Below, piece by piece: positions 12,501-24,500 of a stretch of 64,000 nt of DNA (positions are counted from its first letter, which is position 1; every line of letters starts with the position of its first letter). The stretch comes from Cyprinodon diabolis (taxonomy: Eukaryota; Chordata; Actinopteri; Cyprinodontiformes; Cyprinodontidae): NCBI GenBank assembly GCA_030533445.1, contig CM060081.1, positions 2,375,315-2,439,314 on the forward strand. Direction: 5' to 3'. Made by a program: the position numbers and the translations under genes. Under the pieces are notes generated by a model. The model ran no database searches. It was not told where the DNA came from and was given only the letters and a program-made list of their open reading frames with translations.

Positions 12501-15500
12501 AATCATTGAAAAACCAGTGAACAAACCAGCCTCGTAAGAAGGGGAAGTCTCAATTGATTATTTAGAAGCTATGATTAATTTTTGACATTGTATCTTTGAT
12601 GAAATACAAATAAATACATATTATTCTGTATTTTTCTGAGAGAAACAAACTTCTTGATTCAATGACAATAAGTTCAAAGCTAAATCTGCAGGAGGTTAAA
12701 ATTTGGCTTTATTGTATGTACAGTATTTCTGAATGTTTAACAATGTCAAATAATGGAAACTACATCTTCTGGAAAAAGTCCTGCTGCTTTTCTCAGGCCA
12801 AAGGAGCTGATCTAGAATCTTATTTCTTTCCTTTTCTCCTCCTAATCAGGAAAACTCATCAGAATGATCAACTGGAGAAAATGAGCAGAAGTCCTTCAGC
12901 GATCCTCACCTTCGTTGGTAAAGTGTGGCGATTCTTCAGCATAGACCTCTCCTGCTCCCACCTTGGTGAGCGCCGACAGGCTGAACTTGTAGCGTGCTGA
13001 TCGCTCCGGCAGGCGGAGAGTGAAACTCGTCACATTTGGCCAGAAGGTCTTGATCTGCTGGGGACCCAACCTGGAACCGTTGACTGGAAACACAGAGCAG
13101 GTTCAAAGCTTGGTTTAACTGCTGAGTTTAAACAGCTAAATGTGAACAGAAAGATTTATAAACAAAAGATTTTATAACATATATTCATATCCAGGCATCA
13201 GAGTCACTCTGAGCCTAAATAAAGCAGTAAAAGTTATTTTATGTTGATCTCATTAGATAGTAAGATGTTGCAGCCTTTATGCAGCAGCTTCACGCTGCAG
13301 CCTAATAAAGCAGCTTCATGCTGCAGCCTAATAAAGCAGCTTCACGCTGCAGCCTAATAAAGCAGCTTCATGCTGCAGCCTAATAAAGCAGCTTCACGCT
13401 GCAGCCTAATAAAGCAGCTTCACGCTGCAGCCTAATAAAGCAGCTTCACGCTGCAGCCTAATAAAGCAGCTTCACACTGCAGCCTAATAAAGCAGCTTCA
13501 CGCTGCAGCCTAATAAAGCAGCTTCACGCTGCAGCCTAATAAAGCTGCGTTATGCTGCAGCCTAATAAAGCAGCTTCATGCTGCAGCCTAATAAAGCAGC
13601 TTCACGCTGCAGCCTAATAAAGCTGCGTTATGCTGCAGCCTAATAAAGCAGCTTCACGCTGCAGCCTAATAAAGCTGCGTTATGCTGCAGCCTAATAGAG
13701 CAGCTTCATGCTGCAGCCTAATAAAGCAGCTTCATGCTGCAGCCTAATAAAGCAGCTTCACGCTGCAGCCTAATAAAGCAGCTTCACGCTGCAGCCTAAT
13801 AAAGCAGCTTCACGCTGCAGCCTAATAAAGCAGCTTCACGCTGCAGCCTAATAAAGCTGCGTCATGCTGCAGCCTAATAAAGCAGCTTCATGCTGCAGCC
13901 TAATAAAGCAGCTTCACGCTGCAGCCTAATAAAGCAGCTTCACGCTGCAGCCTAATAAAGCAGCTTCACGCTGCAGCCTAATAAAGCAGCTTCACGCTGC
14001 AGCCTAATAAAGCAGCTTCACGCTGCAGCCTAATAAAGCAGCTTCATGCTGCAGCCTAATAAAGCAGCTTCACGCTGCAGCCTAATAAAGCAGCTTCACG
14101 CTGCAGCCTAATAAAGCAGCTTCACGCTGCAGCCTAATAAAGCTGCGTTATGCTGCAGCCTAATAAAGCAGCTTCATGCTGCAGCCTAATAAAGCAGCTT
14201 CATGCTGCAGCCTAATAAAGCAGCTTCACGCTGCAGCCTAATAAAGCAGCTTCACGCTGCAGCCTAATAAAGCAGCTTCATGCTGCAGCCTAATAAAGCA
14301 GCTTCATGCTGCAGCCTAATAAAGCAGCTTCACGCTGCAGCCTAATGCGTTATGCTGCAGCCTTACATAGCAGTCTAATAAACAGCAGCAGGTTAATAAA
14401 GCAGCTTCATATACTGTATCTCATTGGCTTTAAATGGTGATAATGCATTGCTTTAAAACCCAGTGTCTTCCAGTTTAAACACTCAGAACCATAGAATGAA
14501 TATTTCATGATAAATTAATATTTTGTAGGGTGAAAACAATATTCCGTTATATATATATTCCTTGAGTTTTCTTTAGGTAATATAAAAAAGAAGGAAACAT
14601 GACCTGAAAGTTTTCTAGAAATAAAATAAATGAGTAGAAAGCATTGCTTTTTTGGGCCTTTGGTCTGTACTCTGTACCTGCAATGGCAGTTTTTAGAGAT
14701 TAATTTCAATGTAAGTTTTGAGCTGGTCTTTCCAGAGCAGTTGCTGCTCTTCTGCCCCCTTGTGGTGTACAGCTGCCATTTTTTAACCTAATTTCTTCCT
14801 GACCTGCCAGCTGGTTTCCTTCCCTTGTGTTTTCTAACAAACCTATGAGTTAGAAGACAAAACGTCTGCACACATCATTTACTGTGATTTCACACAGATG
14901 GACAATCTATGACTGATTGAATTTTCTTTAGAACTTTAAGAATTAAAAGTGATGGATATAAATGTTTGCCACACTTTAAAGACTTTTTATTTGTAAACAA
15001 AATAAAGACCTTTATTTTCCTGTTCTACTTCAAAACTATGGGTTCCTTTTCATTGGTCTATTACATGATAATAATAAAATATATGCAAGTTTTTGGTTGA
15101 CAAATAAAATGTGTAAAAAAAGGGAAATTTTTCCACACCAAGATGTCCCTTTGTTTTCTGGTTTAACATATCAGGCTTTGCAAAGAAGGAGTTACCTCTT
15201 TGGTAAACGAGCTGGTAGCCGATTATAACGCCGTTGGGTTCTAAAGGTTTGCCCCATTCCAAGTAGAGGGTGTCCAGACTTCTGCGGTTAATCCTGAAGA
15301 ACCTCGGTGCGTCTGGAACTGCAATTCCAGAAAAACCAAAATTAAATCATTATTCAGTTTAAGATTCATTATTTCAACATCCGAAGTAAGAAGGAGGAAA
15401 ACATAAAGCAAGCCTGACGTTCAAAGCTTTACTAAAACGTGTTGTTTTTCAAAAAATTCTCACATAAAAAGAGTTTTTTTAGGGTTAAACCTGGAAAACC

Positions 15501-18500
15501 TTTGTTTTGAAACAAATGAAAACAAATTTAAAGTAATGTCACTCAGGGACGAAGCTAGATGGGGGGGCATGGCCACCCTTATCCAATCATTGGTCAGCTC
15601 CTTTTGTTCCCTCTAATACAGTCGAAGGCAGCAGTAATACTCTTAATTACAAATTTAAATTTTTATATATATATTTACAATTACTTGAGAATATAAACAA
15701 TGTGTTAGAGTGGCTCAGGTTATCCTGATCTATCTCTATAGTTCTGCTGCTATAGGCTTAGACTGCTGGAGGACATAGGGACCCCTTTTTCATCATTCTA
15801 TCTCTATTCTCCCACTCTGCAGAATCTGTTAGTTCAATCTCTAACGTTCTGCTCTCTCTGCTTTTTCTCATAGTAGCTTCATCTGGTCTGTTCCTGTTTG
15901 GCTGTGACTCCATCCTGGAGAGAAATATCAGCTGTGCTGCTGCCATCAACACCTTTGTTTCTAGATGTTGGAGCTTGGCCTGTTTTCCAGTGTAGTCCTG
16001 TTTCTCTGACTGTGACTAACTGGATGTGCTCTCTTCATCCTCTGACATGGGAGCTGGCTCGGAGCTCGTCTGCCTGGCTGTGTGTTTCCTGGACGGGGCC
16101 GCCTGTGGAGCTGGTTGACAGTTGCCTTTGGTATCTATGCTTCTTTTTCTATGTCTGCTTCTGTCTCCTTGAACCCCAGTGGGCCTCAGCAGATGGCCGC
16201 TCACACTGAGCCTGGTTCTGCTGGAGGTTTCTTGCTGTTCAAAGGGAGTTTTTCCTCTCCACTGTCGCTACAAGCATGCTTAGTGTGAGGGATTGCTGAA
16301 GAGTCAATGAGTCGATGCAATCAGCTGGTTTTCCTTAGATAGAAAACTTTGAATCAATCTGACTGGATGATCTGGTTGAACTGTAAAGAGCCTTGAGATG
16401 ACATGATGTGAATTATAGAAATATCGAAATAAACTGAATTGAAAATCAGAGATTAATAAGTAAATGTAAGTAGGTAAGTAATGACAATGGAAAAGATGTT
16501 TGCCCCATGACTCAAACGTGAAAGAATTTTGTCCACTATACTTTTTATTTACACAGCATAGATCTTTAAATGTATGCATCTATTTGTTAGCAAAGGATGT
16601 AGGAAAGTATATGTTGTCCTAATTTAGAAAATATGATGCTGTGGTCATTTAGTCATTGTAGATTGACCCAGAGGATCTGACTCCTGTTAGCTTTCGACCA
16701 GCCCTCAGCGTACATTGGTTATTGCCTGGCCACCCTTATTAAAATGTTCTTATTAAATGCTGTGGGAACGCCTTTGCTGGTTGACCCGCTAAATTAGGTG
16801 ATACCATTGAACGCAGCGTACGGACTAGAGACTGACACAGGAGTGGATTTTCACTCCTGTCCCGTCCCACTCCCACAGAAAAAAATTGTGTCCCGTCCCG
16901 ATCCCGGGCCAGAGTAGAAATCTAAATGCTGTCCCGTCCCACTCCTGGTGAAATGACTCCCACTCCCATTCAGAATGACTCCCATTCTTGTTGTTTTTGA
17001 GCACAGATGAAAAACTCAGAGCGGAAGCACTGTTGGTTTTTGGGTCGTGTAGTTTTTTTGACTCGCATTATAGTGTAGGCTTCAAGGAAAAAAACTACAA
17101 AATGGCGGCGCCAGTACTGGATTTTTTTTTCTTTCTATTTTATTTTATTTTTTGGCATAAATCCTAGTTTTTTTTTTTGTTACTATAGGTTTGCTCCCGC
17201 TCCCGTCTGCTCCCGTTAATGTTTAATCCTGTAACGTCCCAATCACGTGATCGTTACTAATACTGACTCCCATCCCACGGGAATCCCAAAAAATTTCAGT
17301 CTCTAATACGGACGTGAACACTGCGCCAGTCGGTTCTGATCTAACAAGCGGAAACAACTCTGTTTACATGCGATAAACATGGAGCAGCTCTGCAGAGAGG
17401 TATTAAGACAGACAGTACAGCGAAACAATTAAACACCCTGACTACGCCCTGGCTTCCTTCCATGTTGCTCTCCATTTTCTACTTCCCCGATTTATGTTGA
17501 ACTGATGACATCACAAGCACTAACATAGCATTATGGTTTCACTAGACACGCAGCTGCCAGTGAGGGTTTAGACCAGCTTCTATTGCCAATAGGAAGGGAG
17601 CCAAATGCTGATTGTTACTGGGTCGACCCATGATTGAAAAACACGAGTGAATCTCCTGTTTTCAGTGGAAAAGAGGCTTTAAAGAACTTGGCAGACAGAC
17701 ATGATGCGATCCTTTTCAAGCCAAAATCAAATCATACAAACAGTAGCAGTCATTCAAAATGGCCTTTCCTTCCGGTGTGCGGGTGGCGAAGTGGTTGGTG
17801 CGCACGACCCATGTACAGACGCTTTAGTCCTTGACACGGCTGATCCTTTGCTACAAGTCTCTCCCCTTCTCTAATACTCCTTTTCCTGTAAGCCTACTGT
17901 CAGAAAAAAAGAGCCACTAGTGCCGTAAAAACCCTAAAAAAGAAAAAAAATCCCTTCCTAGTAAAATGCCAAGTGCATGGCAGCCAAGTTCCAGCCACTG
18001 CAATGACTCCCTCTTGCATATTTTTTTACTCCCTTTCACTGATTTACAGGTCTGACCAGGAGATAACGCTTCTCTTCAGATTTTAATGTCCAGAAATCAT
18101 GACAGAAAGAATATTTTAGTACAAAGATTGGTGTTTAAAAATGAACTGTAGGGGAACAGCCAAGGTCCAGCCAAGGACCAGCCAAGGGTCAACCAAGGAA
18201 CAGCCAAGGGTCAACCAAGGAACAGCCAAGGTCCAGCCAAGGACCAGCCAAGGGCCAACCAAGGAACAGCCAAGGTCCAGCCAAGGAACAGCCAAGGTCC
18301 AGCAGAGGACCAGCCAAGGGCCAGCCAAGGATCAGCCAAGGGCCAACCAAGGAACAGCCAAGGTCCAGCCAAGGAACAGCCAAGGTCCAGCAGAGGACCA
18401 GCCAAGGACCAGCCAAGGTCCAGCAGAGGATCAGCCAAGGGCCAACCAAGGAACAGCCAAGGTCCAGCAGAGGACCAGCCAAGGGCCAGCCAAGGACCAG

Positions 18501-21500
18501 CCAAGGTCCAGCAGAGGACCAGCCAAGGTCCAGCCAAGGGCCAGCCAAGGACCAGCCAAGGTCCAGCAGATTATCAGCCAAGGGCCAACCAAGGAACAGC
18601 CAAGGTCCAGCCAAGGAACAGCCAAGGTCCAGCAGAGGACCAGCCAAGGACCATCCAAGGATCAGCCAAGGGCCAACCAAGGAACAGCCAAGGTCCAGCC
18701 AAGGAACAGCCAAGGTCCAGCCAAGGAACAGCCAAGGTCCAGCAGAGGACCAGCCAAGGATCAGCCAAGGTCCAGCAGAGGACCAGCCAAGGGCCAGCAG
18801 AGGATCAGCCAAGGGCCAACCAAGGAACAGCCAAGGTCCAGCAGAGGACCAGCCAAGGACCAGCCAAGGATCAGCCAAGGGCCAACCAAGGAACAGCCAA
18901 GATCCAGCCAAGGAACAGCCAAGGTCCAGCAGAGGACCAGCCAAGGACCAGCCAAGGATCAGCCAAGGTCCAGCAGAGGACCAGCCAAGGTCCAGCAGAG
19001 GATCAGCCAAGGGCCAACCAAGGAACAGCCAAGGTCCAGCCAAGGAACAGCCAAGGTCCAGCAGAGGACCAGCCAAGGACCAGCAAAGGAAAGGGGGGAA
19101 ATTTAGAATGGCTACTACTGTACTCAGGAAAGGGCTGCATGACTTTGAGGTGACGCTGTTGTTTATTCTAACTCATGGTTTAGAGTGAACTCGCCCTCAT
19201 GGTTTATGTGGATTGATGCTTTGTGTCCTCACCGTCCTCCTTGGTGCTGAATTCCACTCTGTTACTGGGGTTACTCTCAAAGCCATTGTTTGCCACCACC
19301 ATGAACATGCTATATGTGGAGTAGGGCACCAAGTCTTTCAGAATGCCAGATGGTTCCGGCACAGTGGTGTAGAAACCAGTGGTCTTCTTCTCCTTACTCA
19401 CCCCCAGCTCTTTGATCAGACTGGAGTCACGGGAGTAGTATAGCTGGGAGTTATAGGGAGAGGCAAAAAGAGGACATGATGGAAAGTGATGAGTGGGCTA
19501 CGATGGAGACAGCTCTCAGTGCAAAACCTTCCTCCTTACTCGATACTCCTTGAACTCCCCCTGGATAGTGCTGAGATCCACAGGCTTCCAGTGGACATTG
19601 GCTGTGGTGCTGCCAACCTTTGACACCCGCAGCTCAGTGGGGGCCTCAGTGGGCTCTGAGAGCAGATCAAACAGCTCATGTTTACTCTTTCCTTGTTACT
19701 CAGGAAAATCTACGTTTGCTTTTTTTTAATGTTTGCTGAAATTCTCATGCATACTCACTGTCCTCTCCGGAAAATCCGACGACAATATTTGACTCCGGTC
19801 CTGAACCAAAATCATTCCTTGCCTGGATTTTGATCTCGTAAGGCACATATGTTTCAGTGGGATGGACGGTATATTTTGTGTGGAACGTGGTCACATTGCT
19901 CCACTCCTCCCCAGAATCTTTTCGTCTCCACCACACGCTGTACTGCAAGTTTGGGCCGTTTCTCTGCATATCCTGCAGCGGCTGAAGAGACACAACAAAC
20001 CTTCCAGGTTAATCTGCCAGACGGAGGTTTAGATTAGGATTATAATTCTACCCTGACACTTGTTTGCTTTGGTTGGATTGTAGAGGAAACAGCAGAACTG
20101 ATTGAAAACATCTGAAAACAGAGCGGTCTTGAACGCCTGTCTAACATCTATCAGCAGTTCAAAGTTTGATGAAATCTCTCCTTTTTCAGACAGTGTTTGC
20201 GAACATGTTGGTGTTGCAAAGAAACTTAAATAGAATAAATCATTAGAGCAAACTAGTTCTTGTAAAAGTCGAGTGATGATCCACCGGGTACATTAAGAGT
20301 GGGTCTCATGATGCTGTTTACAGTTTAGATTATTTAGTATTTTTACTTTACTTGAGTAATTTTTCAGGGGGTCCTTCCTGGAAATGGAGGGGCCCTCCAT
20401 GAGGCCAAGTTGTTCAGTAGGATGAGTCTCAGATCAGAGTTCTAGTTTCTAATAGATTCAACCTTTAACCTCTTTTCTATAGAGGAAGAAAGAGAATCAA
20501 GACTCTCCTGATTTCTTTTTGGTTTGTTTTTACATAACAAAAAATCAAATATCTGTCCTTATTTGTTGTGTTATTTCTATGCAGAAGTTCTTTCCAGGTG
20601 GTGTAGGATCTATAATAGGTGGTTCTACGTATCAATACATCAGGTGCTTTCTGAAAGTTACAGGTTGTTTGAAATTACTCTGAAAATTAGACAGAAATGT
20701 TCTGATTTAGAAAATTTTATCTGTACTTAATACCTAAGTACTCTCAAAAGTGAGTACTTCAATACTTTAACACCAGTAAAAGTTTGACTGAGTATCAATA
20801 CTTTTACTTTAAGATTATCATTATTATTATTATTATTATAATTACTTTATTTATTCTATTTTACTTTACCGATACTTTTAGGACTTCGTGCATCACTTGG
20901 TGTTTCCTTTATTCTCTCCAGTAAAGTGCTGAGCAGGATTTTATTGTTTTTTAATTCTTTCTATAATGAATTACTGTTTGAAATATATTACAGTTAAAAA
21001 AGCTAAAGAGGAAAACCTGATCTCCATATTTGATCTCTTGTCAGTCCCACTGAATGCTGAGTGTGATGATGGTTTCTGTTGACAGCGTCGTTACCTTTGC
21101 AGCAGCCATCTTACCTCCCAGGTGATCTCCATATTGTCCTTTTTTGAGCCCCATCCACGTAGATCTCTGGGAATGACATCTGGGGCTGGATGTAAAAAAA
21201 AAAATGGAAAGATTTACAGCAAGAAAGAAAGCAGAAGAAATCAGGGAAGGATTAAAAGTTATACTTTAAATTAGATCAGTTATTCTGCTTAAAGTCTTTC
21301 ACTTTAAACAGATTGAGCTACAAATCGCTAATAAAAAGCAAGAACATGGGGACGTCTGCTAAAGATTTATAAATTCATTAATTCAACAGGTTACTGTCTG
21401 GTTTTATTGGGATTTGAGCAAAGTGTGATGTCACTCACGAGCCCCACTGGTTTTGTATCGAGGCGAGGGCCGGCTTGGAGGACTCCGACCCACGGAGTTA

Positions 21501-24500
21501 ATGGCAATGACCCTGAACTGGTAGTTGATGTTGGGGGCGAGCTGCAGGATGACAGAGTTGAGGTCTCCTGGGAAAGAGGAGAGGTTCTGCCATCTGCCTG
21601 CTTCCCAGCGGTCCTCCTCAAACTGGACCAAGAACTCTGCAGAAACCACAACCAGCTTCAGAAGAACAGATCAAACCAGGGAGAGGTACCGGGTCACCAG
21701 GGTACCACGGACTTAATAGAACCAGGATATTAATTTTTAGTTTAAAAAATATTGTGCATACATTTTGACATGTCCAAAAAGTCTGTCTGCTTTTAAGGCT
21801 AGGCTTAAAACTTTCCTTTTTGATGAAGCTTCTAGTTAGAGTGGCTCAGGTTATCCTGAGCTACGTATCTCTATAGTTCTGCTGCTATAGGCTTAGACTG
21901 CTGGAGGACATAGGGACCCCTTTTTCATCATTCTGCTTCATTCTATCTCTATTCTACCACTCTGCAGAATCTGTTAGTTCAATCTCTAACGTTCTGCTCT
22001 CTCTGCTTTTTCTCATAGTAGCTTCATCTGGTCTGTTCCTGTTTGGCTGTGACTCCATCCTGGAGAGAAATATCAGCTGTGCTGCTGCCATCAACACCTT
22101 TGTTTCTAGATGTTGGAGCTTGGCCTGTTTTCCAGTGTGGTCCTGTTTCTCTGACTGTGACTAACTGGATGTGCTCTCTTCATCCTCTGACATGGGAGCT
22201 GGCTCGGAGCTCGTCTGCCTGGCTGTGTGTTTCCTGGACGGGGCCGCCTGTGGAGCTGGTTGACAGTTGCCTTTTGTATCTATGCTTCTTTTTCTATGTC
22301 TGCTTCTGTCTCCTTGAACCCCAGTGGGCCTCAGCAGATGGCCGCTCACACTGAGCCTGGTTCTGCTGGAGGTTTCTTGCTGTTCAAAGGGAGTTTTTCC
22401 TCTCCACTGTCGCTACAAGCATGCTTAGTGTGAGGGATTGCTGAAGAGTCAATGAGTCGATGCAATCAGCTGGTTTTCCTTAGATAGAAAACTTTGAATC
22501 AATCTGACTGGATGATCTGGTGAACTGTAAAGTGACCTGAGATGACATGATGTGAATTGGAGCTATAGAAATAAACTGAATTGAATTGAAAATATAGAAC
22601 CATTTAGTTCCGATAAAAATTTAAAGGTTCAGGAGGAGTAGCAGGTTGAGGTCAGGTACATTGCAAAAATGTTCTGTAAATGAGTAAAAATGTAATAAAA
22701 TGAGTGTATTTACCCTAAATTTATGTAGGTAAATATGACGGAATGAGTTTTTTTTACTCTTAAAATAGGATAATTAAATAAATGCCCTTAAAATAAGACA
22801 CAGCGATTGTTCTTTCTAAGTTGAAATGTAAATGGACTCATCCTAAACCTAAACCTAACCTAAACTCAGTCCTAAACCAAGAAGAGAAACTTTCCTCATG
22901 CTCCCAACATGAGGATGTGAGAGGATATTCCTGGGACATCAGCCTTACTCTGCAGCCATGAGGGAACAGTACCACTGCTCACACACAGCCATGGCTACTA
23001 ATTCAGCCCTGAGGTGGGGGTGCTTGAGCTGTGAGGCGTCACATATGTCCTGACTCGCAAAGAGACAACGGAAACCGAGGTCAGAACAGACCTGTAACGG
23101 GGCTCCTGTGGTCGTTTCCAGGGATCCAGGTGAGCCGAACACTTCTTTCTAGTGGGTCTGACAGATCCAGATCCATTGGTGGGTCTGGACGGTCTGCAGC
23201 AGCCCAGAGCAGAACAGAAAAGACAAAGGTTAGCATGTATTCCATGAAATGACTGATAACACAGAAAAAAATGGCATGAAAGGATTAAAAAGTCATGAAA
23301 TCTGTGTTGTTTGAGTCTGAAAGCAGTGGTTCCCAGCACTGGTTCCCAGGGCCCTGCATGTTCTAGCCGTGTCTCCGTTCCAGCACACCTGATTTAAATC
23401 AGGGCTCCTCTGCAATCAGGTTCTGCAGAAGGCGGTGATTCTCCGTTCTTTTCTGGTGCGATGCTAGAAGGAATCGGCTAAAACATGCAGACCCTGAGAA
23501 ACGGGATGGGGAACCACTGGAGGGAGGCAGGTTTCATCATCTTTAGATGTTAGTTTGGAGCTCAGGACAGAAACAGGCTGGTTCCCAGGGATGCTAGGCA
23601 GACTAAACTGATGCTCAGCGTGGTGTAAATATGGCGGCGGGGTAATAGTATCAGTCTGCATGTCAACCAAAACAATGATGAGGCTCAAACCTTTGTGATC
23701 TGGTTCATCAGCATCGTGAACATCTGAACATATTACTGGGATTTTATATGATAGACCAGCAGAGGTGAGGGCATTCTACGAGTCCAGCCATGTGTTCATG
23801 TGTGGGATTCAGCCCATCATCTGGACAGGCTGGACAGGCAGAGCCCGATCAGGAAGGAAGAACGGTTGCTCTGGAGGACCAACAGAGATCAAGACTGCAG
23901 GAAACTGACCCTGACTTAAGGAGAAACTAAAGACTTCACTGTAGGTCAGGGGTGTCAATCTGGTTCCAGAAAGGGCCGTGTTCAGTATTAACCTGATGAC
24001 TTGATGCTTTACTGGAGTCTGGTGGGCTACTGGCTTGGGTGGAACAACAACTGGCAGCCATACGGCCCTTTCTGGAACCAGATTGACAGCATTGCTGCAG
24101 GGTTTTTTTTGACCTGTCATTTAAATCCCATGTTAAGGAGGTTTCTAGAATTTCCTTATTTCATCTGAGGAATATTGCAAAAATGAGCAATCTCCTGTCC
24201 AGGGGTGATGCTGAGAAACTAGTCCATGCATTTGTTACTTCAAGGCTGGACTATTGTAATTCTTTACTATCAGGAAGTCCACAAACTGTAGTTAAAAGCC
24301 TTCAGCTGATCCAAAATGCTGCAGCCAGAGTTCTGATGAAAATGAAAAAGAGAGATCATATCTCTCCTATCCTGGCTTCTCTTCATTGGCTTCCTGTTAA
24401 ATCCAGAATAGAATTTAAAATCCTCCTTCTCACATATAAAGCCTTAAATGGCCAAGCTCCATCTGATATCAGAGATCTGATTGTTCCTTATGTTCCTAAC

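Noticed and set aside
13272..14352. CRISPR-like regular repeats
   Set aside because: The units are contiguous 26-mers with no unique spacers, in a vertebrate intron, so this is a minisatellite.
15898..16288. Recurrent 60-100 codon ORFs (for example [27 protein letters not shown]) in several places
   Set aside because: They fall in the 3' untranslated part of the L2-type LINE and recur only because the repeat does.
18116..19106. 320-codon Gln/Pro-rich ORF on plus and 295-codon Trp/Leu-rich ORF on minus
   Set aside because: The same explanation applies: it is the inverse 11-bp array inside a transposon.
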